NCBI GenBank assembly: GCA_025506515.1
Contig: CM046442.1
Span: 62,443,340-62,507,339 of the forward strand
Source of the DNA: Flaveria trinervia
Taxonomy: Eukaryota; Streptophyta; Magnoliopsida; Asterales; Asteraceae
Direction: 5' to 3'
DNA length: 64,000 bases
Notes under the pieces: generated by a model
Databases searched by the model: none
Told to the model about the DNA's origin: nothing
The model's input: the letters and a program-made list of their open reading frames with translations, nothing else
Program-made: the position numbers and the translations under genes
Shown: positions 1 to 10,300 of the stretch, in pieces
Layout: each line of letters opens with the position of its first letter
Numbering within the stretch: position 1 is the first letter of the stretch

Positions 1-187
1 AATCAAGCACCAAGAAACTTAAAATGGGTTTAAGTGATTCATATCTTTGGCATTGTCGTCTTGGTCACATATACAAGAATCGAATTCAAACACTTCAAAA
101 GAATGGTCTTTTGAAAACAAATGAAAGTGTTTTATTTGATAAGTGTGAATCTTGTTTACAAGGCAAGATGACCAAGTCACCCTTTAT
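1..187 (+). pseudogene. family C copia pol fragment (GAG-pre-integrase)
   Basis: A short piece of Ty1/copia polyprotein. The reading frame from 24 gives an H-x-x-x-x-H then C-x-x-C zinc-finger pattern (LWHCRLGHI near 48, CESCLQGKMTK near 146), the GAG-pre-integrase domain that precedes integrase. It is closely similar in DNA to 58126-58320 inside the full family C element of this window, so it is assigned to that family. Homology stops near 187, where LTR sequence of family A begins. The fragment has neither its own start nor its end and cannot be a working gene. Confidence 0.85.
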
Positions 188-440
188 TAGGAAGTACCTA
201 CTCTTCCAAAGCCATTTAACCTTCGGAAGATACTGCTATGAACCAGTGGACTCAAGTATGGTATTTGACACTCCGCTGCAGACCTCTAATACTGTATGGC
301 ATTTTCTCAAAGAGCCATCTAGTTGACCATACTTTATTCCACTATTCATCTTTTTATAATAGTAGAAGTTACCAACTTTAGTTGGTGACAAAAGGTAAGT
401 GAGGAACATGTCCTAACTACCAAATCTCAGATAAGACTTT
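188..440 (+). repeat. 5' LTR of element A1, left piece
   Basis: Matches 37395-37645, the inner part of the A1 3' LTR, at roughly 88-90 percent by eye. The first 290 bases or so of the LTR are missing, replaced by the family C scrap to the left. It is interrupted at 440 by a solo LTR and resumes at 1389. It still holds one CTTCGGAAG motif near 222. Confidence 0.85.
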
Positions 441-1388
441 TGTTGGATTCTTATGCCCAAGACACATAGAATATTGATGTGCTTATTACGTATTGATCCA
501 AGTCGGGTCATACCCGATAACAAGCTTAGCAAACACTAATATAAGTATTTAATTGATGATATGATCATGCAATTAAATAAATACACCAATTTAGAAAATG
601 GGTTTTCTAAATAAATCGCATATGAGATGAAACAACTTATAAGGATATTTTGTTTATGGACATTATTTCTAATGTTATTTAAGTAGTTAAATAACATCAA
701 ATAATAATAATAGTGTGTGTATAAGTTATATAATTAAAAAGGTTAATTAGATAACTTATAATTGTTTTTAGTTAAACAATTTTGTAAAAGACTTTTGGGG
801 GAAAACCCCAAATGTTTTGGGTTCGGTCGCCCCCTTAGAAGGGCATTTGCCATTTTGTTTTGATTGACTCCAATCTTGAAAACACACACACTCAATCCTT
901 CTTCTCTCTCTTACATGCAAGCACCTCAAGAACCTCTCTTCTTCAATCATTATTGAAGAACATACAAGCTCAAAATCGGTTTTCAGCAGATCTCTTGGTG
1001 CGTTTTTGGTGTCAAAACCCTAGCAAAAAAGTGTCTTGCTTGAGACTTGTGGGTATACAAGCTTGAGGACATCTTCCTTGGTGTTTTGGTCCTTCAAGAC
1101 TTCATCATCTTCTTCACATCCAATGATTTGGCCAGCCTTTTGGAAGGTGGTTCATCCAACCTTTTTGGGCAGCTTTGGAAGGTAGTTCCATGGTCAATTT
1201 TGGTTTTTATTGTTTTCTTGTTTGCTAGTTATTTCACATATATATGATCCTTATAATCTGGGTTTGTAGTTGACATAAAATAAGCCTTAATTTTAAGGTT
1301 ATAAATAATTATATTAAGTTAAGTCTCCGCTGCGTTTTTCTTGTTTAAATGGTTAAACAACTTTGTTATTCGTCCAACAAACCCAACA
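441..1388 (+). mobile_element. solo LTR, family C subtype, TSD ACTTT
   Basis: A 948-bp sequence beginning TGTTGGATTC and ending AAACCCAACA, flanked by the perfect 5-bp direct repeat ACTTT (436-440 and 1389-1393). Its first 200 bases and its end resemble the LTRs of the full C element (54391-55401), but the middle diverges, so it is a related subfamily. No internal element sequence is present, so it is a solo LTR left by LTR-LTR recombination. Removing it and one TSD copy restores a continuous family A LTR (compare 37631-37650). Minus-strand and short plus-strand open frames inside it are not genes. Confidence 0.92.
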
Positions 1389-1705
1389 ACTTTATCCGAG
1401 ATACCTTAAACAATAGTCTTGTAGTATAGACTTTAGCTGTAGGATCCCAGCCGGTATCAAAGTATATCCAGCTGTAGGTAGTATTATATGTAGGTTCTCT
1501 TTGTAACTCATTCCACACTGCTTGTAAGAGTCTTGTATTATTGAGTTGAGAAGCAATATATAAAAGTACCTTGAAAATTACTTCTTGCATTCTTTATTAC
1601 TTTCTATATTGTGATCAACTCTTACTGATTCTATCTTTACCCGAGTGTTATTCTAGGTGAGTTTGAGAGAAAACAAAGTGTTAAGTGACTGATATCGATC
1701 CTGCA
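1389..1705 (+). repeat. 5' LTR of element A1, right piece
   Basis: Continuation of the family A LTR after the nested solo LTR. It matches 37650-37818 and the 3' half of the A2 LTR (40920-41245). It ends in CTGCA at 1705, two bases before the primer binding site. Contains the LTR segment with GTATTATATG (TATA-like, near 1488) seen at the same place in the other A LTRs. Confidence 0.88.
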
Positions 1706-1707
1706 AC

Positions 1708-1719
1708 TGGTATCAGAGC
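1708..1719 (+). other. primer binding site, element A1
   Basis: TGGTATCAGAGC, the complement of the 3' end of plant initiator-Met tRNA and the standard Ty1/copia primer binding site, two bases after the LTR end. Confidence 0.93.
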
Positions 1720-1797
1720 TTCTCAGGCTCTTGATTGCATGATCTAACCATCCAAATCAACTTGTTTTTCAGTCCTCTCTACAACCACTCACACAAA

Positions 1798-2912
1798 ATG
1801 GCCCTTAACAAGTCCGAGGTAGAGATGGGAACCATGACAAAGGCTCCTATCATTACTCCTGAACATTTCAGGTCTTAGAGCAGGAGAATGGAAGGCTTCA
1901 TCAGATACCAAGACAACAAGATGTGGAACTCCAATGTCAATGGCCCGTACAATCCAAAGGTGGCATCACCTGGTGGAAACGGTGCCATGATAGATAAGGT
2001 TGTGGAGGACTATTCTGATGAAAAAAGAAAGAAGATGGACATTGACATCAATGCTATGACGATTCTCATGACTGCAATACCGAACTCCATTATGGTGGGA
2101 TTTGAGTATTGCAAGACTACCAAAGAATTGTCTCATGCACTTGCTCAGAGGTACTCAAGCTCCAACGACTCGAAGAAGGACTCGCTCAAGTAGCAGTTTG
2201 AGAACTTCACTCATTTTGTAGGAGAGACTCTAAGCCAGCAGTAGTTTAGGTACATGGATTTTATCTCTTCTCTTCAGTTTGTGAAGATCACTCCCGAACT
2301 TAGAGATCTTACTAGAAAGTTCATAAGTGCTCTTCCAAACGAGTGGACATTTTACTGTGTCTTTATCAAGAGGACAGAGAACTTGAACACTCTCACCATG
2401 ACTGAACTCTATGGCATTCTCAAATGGATATCGCCTAGAGATGGAGAGTAAGAAGGGCCACAATTCAAGCACACCCATGAGTCTTCCTGCTAGCAATGCT
2501 TTACTGGTTGTCGAAGGCTCATTACCCCCAAAACGTCAGCATTACCTGAACCACCAGCAACCATCCTGCTCTCCTGGACCATACATCACTTTTCCTGAGA
2601 CTTTAAGGTCTAAACAGGCTTAACAAAACTCTTTTTAGGAAAGTTATGCCTTTGTCTCAGGAAATAGACACTTTGGTGATTTTCAATACTGCTTTGAGGA
2701 TCTTGAGTGTTTCACTCCAGATGATGTAGAGTACGTGGACATTGTCCAACAGATGGCTCTTTTAACTTATAGAGCGAAGAAGTTCTTTAAGAGAACTGGA
2801 AGGCATTACCCTCAAAACCCAACTACCAGAAAATTTGGGTTTGACAAGACCAAGGCAAAGTGTTACAACTGTAACCAACTGGGTCACTTTGCCAGGGAAT
2901 GCAAAAGAAAGG
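1798..2912 (+). pseudogene. family A gag, unit 1
   Basis: Retrotransposon Gag starting at ATG 1798. The frame carries the copia gag core (W/R-R-M-E-G-F, then AKELF-like and LPNEW motifs) and a CCHC zinc knuckle at 2861-2902 (C-Y-N-C, H, C). The reading frame is cut by TAG at 1876, 2191 and 2242, and by a frameshift near 2411. The TAG at 2191 is CAG in unit 2; the one at 2242 is shared with unit 2. Family A Gag is longer (see A2, 41334-43627): here it ends just after the first knuckle, where family B sequence is joined on. Not functional. Confidence 0.88.
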
Positions 2913-2950
2913 CAAGGAAGGCCCAAGAGATCAAAAGTACTTCATGTACT
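2913..2950 (+). other. mosaic junction between gag A and LTR B
   Basis: About 38 bases after the gag A zinc knuckle resemble family B gag at 5398-5440 (AAAGAAAGGCAAGGAA, then AGAGATCAAAA) and not family A gag. They lead directly into family B LTR sequence. The same junction is present in unit 2 (11408-11452), so it predates the duplication. Confidence 0.65.
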
Positions 2951-3412
2951 TTTGGTAAAAGGTCCATGCTTTTCGTAACTGTACATGGAGGTCTTGAGTC
3001 TGTAACTTTCTACTTCATGTACTTTATCCTTTTTGTATTAGATAAGGATGTGAGCTATGGCATGTCATAGTCACTAGTCAAATGGCAATCTGCGTTTTGA
3101 CTCTACAATTGATTTTGTTTTGTGTCTAGTCAATTGTATCCAGTTGGCTTTCAAAGTATAACCGGCTGTAGGATGTAGTATAAGTATATCATGTTCTTGT
3201 ATCTTTCTATTATGCTTTGTAACACTTGTAATAGAACATAGAGAAAGCAATATACTGCATTCTTGAAAACCATATACTTATGTTTTGTCTCTTACATTAC
3301 TTGTGTTCTTAGTATCTTATTGTGGTTAATCCAGTCTTACTATTTGATTAAGTTTTAGTTAATCTCCTCTTTGTGTTGTTGTGTTGTAATTGACCCCTTC
3401 ACCGATCTTGCA
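2951..3412 (+). repeat. family B LTR, 3' part
   Basis: Matches, in inverted orientation, the inner part of the LTR of element B' (50030-50819), ending GATCTTGCA. The 5' third or more is missing. It has a TATA-like GTATAAGTATATC near 3179 and ends two bases before a primer binding site, so it is the 5' LTR of the family B block that follows. Confidence 0.88.
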
Positions 3413-3414
3413 TT

Positions 3415-3426
3415 TGGTATCAGAGC
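3415..3426 (+). other. primer binding site, family B block, unit 1
   Basis: TGGTATCAGAGC, two bases after the LTR terminus TTGCA. Confidence 0.93.
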
Positions 3427-3495
3427 GTTTCAGGATCTTAAAATAAGATCTCACCATCTTAGATCCCTCACACACACAAATACTAAAATTTTCAA

Positions 3496-6222
3496 ATGCC
3501 AACCATTTCCAAGACTGATATGGAAACTGTAACCATGAACAAGTCCCCACTGATCACTCTTGATGAGTTTGATACCTGGTGTTTGAGAATGGAAGGTTTC
3601 ATCCGGTCTCTTGATTCAAGAATGTGGGAGTCTATTGAGAATGGACCTTTCATACCTAGCACCCCTTCTGCTACTGGTGCTAGTATGATCCCCAAGGATG
3701 TGGCTAACTACTCTGATGAAGATAGGAAGAGAGTAGAGATTGACAGAAAAGCCATGACAGCCCTTCAAACTACCCTTCCAAACTCTGTGTATAGAGGTTT
3801 CAAGAAGTGCAAAACAGCCAAGCAGTTGTGGGATGCATTGAAACTGATGTATGAGGGTTCCTCTAAAGCCAAAGAGACCAAGAAGGATCCCCTAAAGCAG
3901 CAGTTTGAAAACATCACCTTTAAAACAGGTGAAACCATGACTCAGCAATACTTTAGGTATGTTGAGATTATGGATACCCTTGTGGATGGAGGAGTTTCTC
4001 TTGAGAACATAAACATTGTAAGGAAGTTCATGTCCTCACTTCCTAGGAAGTGGACACACTACTATGTTGTGTCCAAGAGAACTGAGAATCTCAAAACTCT
4101 CACTCTGACAGAGTTATATGGGATTCTCAATGGCTACCAGATGGAGATGAACATGCATGGTTCATTTTGAAACTCCAACAATCAAATGGGTTCAGCCCTA
4201 CATGTGGTTAAAAGGGATAGCATAGAACCCAAACATCATCTCATATGCTACCCTGATAACTCACCAAAGGGTCCTTTCATCACCTTCCTAGAGACACCAA
4301 GGGAGAACTACACTCAAGGAAGCCCATTCCAAGAGACAAGCTCTTCTCAAGCTTTTGTGTCTTCTGATGAAAGTTGTGGCAACTCTCTTTTCACTCTTGA
4401 AGACCTGGAATGTATTCATCTAGATGATCTGGAATACATGGAAAAAGTACAGCAGATGGCTCTTCTCACTCACAGAGCCAAGAACTTCTACAAGAGGACT
4501 GGAAGGAAGTTTCCAAGCAATGCAAACAGTGGAAAGTTTGGCCTAGACAAAGGCAAGGTCAAGTGTTACAACTGTAACTTGATGGGCCACTTTGGCAGAG
4601 ACTGTAAGGAACCTAAAACAAGTGGTGGCCAAACACAGTCCAAACCCAACTATACTGACAAAGCTCTCCAGAATGTGAAGTCAAAGCAGCAGGCTGCTGT
4701 TGCTGTTGAAGAAGGTGGCTTTGACTGGAGCTTTCAGGTGGAAGATGCTTCTCCTAACCAAGAATTGATGGCAGATCATGATGAAGCCAAGGTATTGGAA
4801 CATATCTGTACTCCTGCATGCATTGCTAAAGTTAATAGATACAGTTCCTATAACTTGGAGATGAGATCTGACCTTGAATCCTTAAACATTTTAAAATTTG
4901 ATTTTAGAAAGTTTGAAAATGATTATAAACTGAAGATAGAGGACCTTGAGAAAACCATTTCAGCTCTAAAACATGAACACACAGATTTTAGGACTCAAAT
5001 CAATAATCTAATAACCAAGCTGACTGAGTGCCAGGCTGAGCTTGCGATCAACAAAGCCAGGGAAGAAAAGAGTGTTCTTGAAGAAGAGACCTTCAAGAAC
5101 ATGATATCCTTATCCCTACACAACAAAGTGTGCTATCAAAATAGGTAGGGACTAGGATCCAATGAGATAGCTCCTCCACACACAATCTTGTCTGTAAGAT
5201 CACCTAGGTGTGGAACTTATGAAGATGAGCTTCTTCTCATAGGTCCTATAAGTGAAGAGGATGAAAAATAGATAGTGAAGAATTCCACTGAGAAGAGTGA
5301 AGAGGAGGATTCTAAGAAGGGCCAGTATCCTTCTGAGGAGAAGAAGAAGACTATAATGCCCAAGTCCATGAGAAAAAAAAACTTGATTAGAAAGAGCAAA
5401 AGAAAGGCAAGGAATGATCAAGAGATCAAAACTACTTTTGAGTCTAAGCATAAACAAGTTTTCATATCTGCAGGATTCAAAGTAGTAAGGACTGAACACA
5501 TAAACCAAAACTCTTCTCCTAAGAGTTCTGGTTCTTGTTCAACTCATCTCAATAACCAGAAGAAGAATGATCTACTGTGTACCACTACTACACAGCCTGG
5601 ACCATCAAACTCCAAGAACAGTTCCAAACCCAAAGGAACTATCTCAGCATTTGCAAAAATGAAGGTGGAGAAGGGATGTGACCAAAGACAGTCTTGTTCC
5701 CAGCAGAAGACTCTTGTGAAGAAGAAAATGATGTGTGTCATGTGTGAAAGTAACACTCACATTGCAAAGGATTGTCCTTACAATCCTAAAGGTACTGTCT
5801 ATATGGCCATGACAAAGACTTCAAAGAGTTCCAAGAAGATTCAAGCTTCGGAAGGAAAACCTGTTTCCTTCGGAAGCTCCAAGTCTAAGAAGAAGGGAAG
5901 TGGAAAATTACCCTCGGAAGAGAAGTTGGTCTCGGAAGAAAGGAGTTCTTCCGAAGCACTGAAGTCTACTGCAGTGTCTGCAGAATCTTTCGAAGGTTCA
6001 GTCATCAAAACTTCCCAAGTTCCAAAAGCTTTCGAAGTTTTGAAGGTCAAGTCCAAAACTCCAAATGTGATGTGGAAGTCTAAGAAAGACCAAGTGACTG
6101 AGAATTTTCCATCAACAACAGCTCAAGATCCTCTTAGCACAACCATACGATCTATTACTATTGCATTACCTTATGTTTCTAAGCCCAAGACAAGCAAAGC
6201 TTGGGTTTCCAAATGTGACTAA
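3496..6222 (+). pseudogene. family B gag, unit 1 (two zinc knuckles)
   Basis: Long Sirevirus-type Gag of about 908 codons in one frame from ATG 3496 to TAA 6220-6222, interrupted only by TGA 4168, TAG 5146 and TAG 5269; all three are sense codons in unit 2. Order: copia gag domain (residues about 20-220, W-C-L-R-M-E-G-F to LPRKW), first CCHC knuckle at 4564-4605 (about residue 357), a heptad-rich coiled coil (about 447-545), a lysine-rich stretch, and a second CCHC knuckle at 5734-5775 (about residue 747, C-V-M-C, H, C). The last part (5850-6040) is studded with TCGGAAG/TTCCGAAG repeats. Gag forms the virus-like particle and binds the RNA. This is the best-preserved gag in the window. Confidence 0.9.
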
Positions 6223-6239
6223 TTCTTTTCCTTGTGCAG
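6219..6239 (+). promoter_or_regulatory. splice-acceptor-like sequence at gag-protease boundary (B, unit 1)
   Basis: CTAAT (branch-point consensus), then the pyrimidine tract TTCTTTTCCTTGTG, then CAG followed by GG. It lies exactly where the gag frame stops (TAA 6220) and the protease frame opens in a different frame. The same arrangement occurs at 14713, 20580 and 43624. Splicing is inferred, not shown. Confidence 0.5.
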
Positions 6240-6476
6240 GGACAACTCAAGACAAACAAAAATGTCTGGATCATTGATAGTGGTTGTTCCAGGCACATGA
6301 AAGGCAATAGGTCACTACTCCAAAACTTTGAAAGAATTGATGGAGGACCAGTTGCTTTTAGAGGAGATAAAGGTGGTTACATTTCTAGAAGGGGCATGTT
6401 CACAAATAGTAAGCTTAGCATTGAAAAGGTAAACTTTTTCAAAGAGCTTGGGTACAATCTTCTGAGTGTATCCTAA
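6234..6476 (+). pseudogene. family B aspartic protease, unit 1
   Basis: Retropepsin segment of copia Pol that cleaves the polyprotein. The active-site triplet D-S-G is at 6276-6284 in the context WIIDSGCSRHM, followed by the flap-like G-x-F region and the conserved LGYNLLSVS ending. The frame closes with TAA at 6474-6476. It is shifted relative to gag by -1 and separated from pre-integrase by another stop. No ATG begins it; it would be read through recoding or splicing. Confidence 0.85.
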
Positions 6477-7999
6477 TTTTATGATCAGAGTCATAACATG
6501 TTCTCAAGCCTAGTGTGGTCATTCCTCATGAGCATATCCTGCTTAGAGCCCCTAGGAAAGATAACATGTACAAGATGGATTTGCAAGAAACATCTCCCTC
6601 TAGAGAAGTTTTATGCTTTCTGTCTAAAGGCTATAGTGATAAGTATTTCTTATGGCATAAAAGAATGTGCCATGTAAACTTCGAAAACGTGAACAAATTA
6701 ATCAAGAATGATTGGTAACTGGAATACCAAGAAAGAGTTTACAAGTGATGATCATTGTGTTGCATGCCTGAAAGGGAAGCAACACAAGGTATCGCACAAG
6801 CCTAAGGAAAGGAACTCCATCACTGCACCCCTACACTTGTTACATATGGATCTCTTTGGCCCTACCAGTGTAATAAGTCTAGGAAGGACCTCTTATGTTT
6901 AGTGATCACAGATGATTTTACAAGATTCATTTGGGTTCTCTTCCTTAGAACTAAGGATGAGACTCCTAAGTTTCTGAAGAATTTCATCTTAAAGATTGAG
7001 AATCAATCGATCACAAGGTTAAGATCATAAGATGTGATCAAGGAACTAAATTTAAGAACTAAATCCTTGATACATTCTGTGATGAAAAGGGTATTAGAAG
7101 ACAATATTGTGCTCGTAGGACTCCTCAGCAGAATGGTGTTGCTGAGAGGAGAAACAAGACACTGATTGAGGCTGCAAAAACCATGATGTCTGACTCTAAG
7201 CTGCCCATCACCTTCTGGGCAGAGGTAGTTAACACTGCCTGCTATGTGCAGAATAGAGTTTTAGTGGTTAAGACTCATGGCAAGATTCCGTATGAACTTT
7301 GTCACATGAGGAAACCTTTCATTGGTGTTCTCAGGTCATTTGGATGTCCTTGCAGTATCTTCAATGCCAATGATCAAATTGCCAAGTTTGCTGAGAAATC
7401 AGATGATGGAAACTTTATTGGATACTCTTCTCAAGCTAAGGCTTATAGAGTCTACAATCTCAGAACCAAATTTGTTCAGGAGTCAGCCAATGTGACTTTC
7501 AATGAACACACACCCTGTGTGGTTGGTACTAGTCCTAATTGGCTATTTGATCTTGATTTAGTTACCAACTGTTTTAACAAATCTCGTGAGAATGTTTTAG
7601 GATCTACAGAAAATCTAAATACAAGTGATCCTGATCCAAGATTTGAGCTAAGAAGACCTTCAAGTCATACATCTTCAGCTCTAGTTGGAACTACGTCTGC
7701 TAATAAGGTTTTTGTCAGCACTACAATGACAAACTCAGCTGATACATCTGGGGCCTTCAAATTCCAGTTCAAAGGCTCCATAACCAGATAAGAACATCTC
7801 AATTATGGTAGACAACAATGGTGGTGGTGACAATGACCAAGAATTTCTTGATGCCACTAACCACACCATAGACGAGAACATCAATCATGTCACACACTGC
7901 CTGGATCAAGTTTCTCTTGAAAATTGTGCTCATGTGGTGGAGAAACATCCATGCCGATCTATATTCCCTAATTTGATCTTTCTCAGCAACTTGCTATGA
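6477..7999 (+). pseudogene. family B GAG-pre-integrase and integrase, unit 1
   Basis: Broken copia integrase. Pre-integrase H-C zinc finger: LWHKRMCHVNF near 6653 and CVACLKGKQHK near 6756. Integrase core: first Asp in HMDLFGP near 6847, second in RCDQGT near 7034, Glu in QQNGVAERRN near 7132, then the conserved FWAEVVNTACYVQNRVL. The C-terminal domain runs to 7791 and a serine-rich tether to about 7999. Frameshifts near 6708, 6900 and 7010 and a stop after the second Asp split it. In the active element integrase would insert the cDNA in the nucleus. Confidence 0.85.
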
Positions 8000-8895
8000 T
8001 CCCTCAGCTTAGGATCCACAAGTCTCACCCAACACAAACATCATTAGAGATGTTGTTAAAGGGTAAGAACAAGTGGACAAACCCATAAAGCAAATGTTTG
8101 TCTTCACTCTTGTTTCTTATCCCAGATAGAGCAAAAGAAAGTTATGAGGCTTAAAAGATGGAAGTTGGGTTGAAGCTATGCAACAAGAGCTGCTTCAATT
8201 CAAAAGGAAGAAAGTTTGGAACCTTTATCCTCTTGCTTATGGGAAGACTACCATTGGAACCAAATGGGTGTTAGGAACAAGAAAGATGATAGAGGCATCA
8301 TCATCAATAACAAAGCTAGACTAGTTGTTCAAGGATACACACAAGAAGAAGCGATTGACTACACTGATGTCTTTGCTCTAGTAGCAAGATTAGAAGTTGT
8401 TAGGATATCCTGGCATTTGCTGCATCAAAGAACTTCAAGGTCTTTCAGCTTGATGTGAAGTGTGCCTTTTTGTATGGAGTGATTGATGAAGAGGTATATG
8501 TCAAATAGCCACTTGGTTTTGTAGATCCTGATCATCCTGATTATGTCTGCAAGCATGACAAAGCTCTTTATGGGCTGTATGAGGCACCCAGGAAGTGGTA
8601 TGAGACATGGTTGAGTATATTTGTAAACATGGATCACGAGAGGTACCATAGATGGAACTCTCTTCATCAAAGGATAGGGAAATGACATATTGCTAGTTCA
8701 AGTGTATGTGGATGACATCATCTTTGGTTCAACTAATCCAAAGCTTTGCAAATTCTTTGAGAAGCTAATGAAAGACTGATTTGAAATAAGTACCATGGGG
8801 GAACTCAATTTCTTTCTTCGAATTTAGGTGAAGCAAGTTGAAGATGGCATCTTCATAAGTCAGTCAAAGTATGTTCAGGACATACTGAAGAGGAC
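8000..8895 (+). pseudogene. family B reverse transcriptase fragment, unit 1
   Basis: Starts in the tether and reaches copia RT: GTKWV(F)RNKKDDRG near 8255, KARLVVQGYTQEE near 8311, FQLDVKCAFLYG near 8446, YALYGL-type motif near 8565, and Y-V-D-D at 8705-8716. Interrupted by several frameshifts and a TAG near 8506 shared with unit 2. Homology ends near 8895 before the end of RT, and RNase H of family B is absent. Family A sequence follows. Confidence 0.85.
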
Positions 8896-9206
8896 ATACT
8901 CAAACTAGAGATAACAATTCCTTTGGAATTGGTGCTTCATAGATCTCGCAGGATAGGGGATATGTACAAGCTGGATATGAACAATGCTTCCTCAATGGGT
9001 GAAGTATCATGATTTCTTTCCAAAGCTGGCAGTGATGAGTCTACACTATGACATAAAAGTATATGTCATGTAAATTTTAAGACAATGAATAAATTGGCTA
9101 AAAATAACTTGGTACATGGTTTGCCTAAAAAGGAGTTTTTTTTGCAAAGATAACTGTGTTGCATGCCTGAAAGGGAAACACCATACGACATCTCACAAAT
9201 CCAAAT
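8896..9206 (+). pseudogene. family A GAG-pre-integrase fragment
   Basis: Matches 43938-44240 of A2: protease tail, then the zinc finger half-sites (CHVNFKTMNK near 9066, CVACLKGKHH near 9160). It follows family B RT without any LTR between, so pol domain order runs RT then pre-integrase, which is not a natural gene order. The fragment ends at the tandem-duplication breakpoint; its continuation is found only in unit 2 at 29525. Confidence 0.82.
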
Positions 9207-9892
9207 AATAATAATAGTGTGTGTATAAGTTATATAATTAAAAAGGTTAATTAGATAACTTATATTGTTTTTAGTTAAACAATTTTGTAAAACACTTTTG
9301 GGGGAAAACCCCAAATGTTTTGGGTTCGGCCGCCCCCTTAGAAGGGCATTTGCCATTTTGTTTTGATTGACTCCAATCTTGAAAACACACACACTCAATC
9401 CTTCTTCTCTCTCTTACATGCAAGCACCTCAAGAACCTCTCTTCTTCAATCATTATTGAAGAACATACAAGCTCAAAATCGGTTTTCAGCAGATCTCTTG
9501 GTGCGTTTTTGGTGTCAAAACCCTAGCAACAAAGTGTCTTGCTTGAGACTTGTGGGTATACAAGCTTGAGGACATCTTCCTTGGTGTTTTGGTCCTTCAA
9601 GACTTCATCATCTTCTTCACATCCAATGATTTGGCCAGCCTTTTGGAAGGTGGTTCATCCAACCTTTTTGGGCAGCTTTGGAAGGTAGTTCCATGGTCAA
9701 TTTTGGTTGTTATTATTTTCTTGTTTGCTAGTTATTTCACATATATATGATCCTTATAATCTTGGGTTTGTAGTTGACATAAAATAAGCCTTAATTTTAA
9801 GGTTATAAATAATTATAGTAAGTTAAGTCTCCGCTGCGTTTTTCTTGTTTAAATGGTTAAACAACTTTGTTATTCATCCAACAAACCCAACA
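9202..9892 (+). repeat. solo LTR of family C, 3' part (duplicate copy)
   Basis: Near-identical to 698-1388 and ends in AAACCCAACA followed by ACTTT of the family A LTR. Its 5' part is absent because the duplication breakpoint lies inside it. Confidence 0.9.
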
Positions 9893-10208
9893 ACTTTATC
9901 CGAGATACCTTAAACTATAGTCTTGTAGTATAGACTTTAGCTGTAGGATCCCAGCCGGTATCAAAGTATATCCAGCTGTAGGTAGTATTATATGTAGGTT
10001 CTCTTTGAAACTCATTCCACACTGCTTGTAAGAGTCTTGTATTATTGAGTTGAGAAGCAATATATAAAAGTACCTTGAAAATTACTTCTTGCCTTCTTTA
10101 TTACTTTCTATATTGTGATCAACTCTTACTGATTCTATCTTTACCCGAGTGTTATTCTAGGTGAGTTTGAGAGAAAACAAAGTGTTAAGTGACTGATATC
10201 GATCTGCA
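9893..10208 (+). repeat. family A LTR, 3' part (duplicate copy)
   Basis: Duplicate of 1389-1705, ending GATCTGCA, one base shorter than unit 1 at the end. Directly followed by a primer binding site. Confidence 0.88.
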
Positions 10209-10210
10209 AC

Positions 10211-10222
10211 TGGTATCAGAGC
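10211..10222 (+). other. primer binding site, family A, unit 2
   Basis: TGGTATCAGAGC two bases after the LTR end. Confidence 0.92.
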
Positions 10223-10300
10223 TTCTCAGGCTCTTGATTGCATGATCTAACCTGCCAAATCAACTTGTTTTTCACTCCTCTCTACAACCACGCACACAAA

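Larger units (their letters stand above)
698..9206 (+). repeat. tandem duplication, unit 1 (about 8.5 kb)
   Basis: Sequence from 698 to 9206 is repeated directly after itself (unit 2, 9202-29529, which carries an 11.8-kb later insertion). The period is 8504 bp, against 8502 bp for unit 2 once element E and its TSD are removed. The unit starts inside the solo LTR and ends inside family A GAG-pre-integrase. The crossover point shares CAAAT (698-702, 9202-9206, 29525-29529). The two units differ by scattered substitutions and small indels, so this is a real old duplication and not a collapsed or doubled assembly copy. Confidence 0.9.

Noticed and set aside
768..950. Minus-strand open frame in the solo LTR, repeated at 9271-9453
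   Set aside because: Both copies are simply the duplicated LTR; the frame has no protein similarity and lies antisense in non-coding LTR.
1708..1719. tRNA gene at the TGGTATCAGAGC sites
   Set aside because: Only the 12-base primer-binding match is present; no tRNA body or cloverleaf follows.
4168..4170. Programmed stop readthrough at the three stops in family B gag
   Set aside because: All three are sense codons in unit 2, so they are copy-specific mutations.
6210..6230. Programmed -1 frameshift at gag-protease of family B
   Set aside because: No X-XXY-YYZ heptamer is seen in the four-base overlap, and family E needs the other direction; a splice signal fits all three families better.
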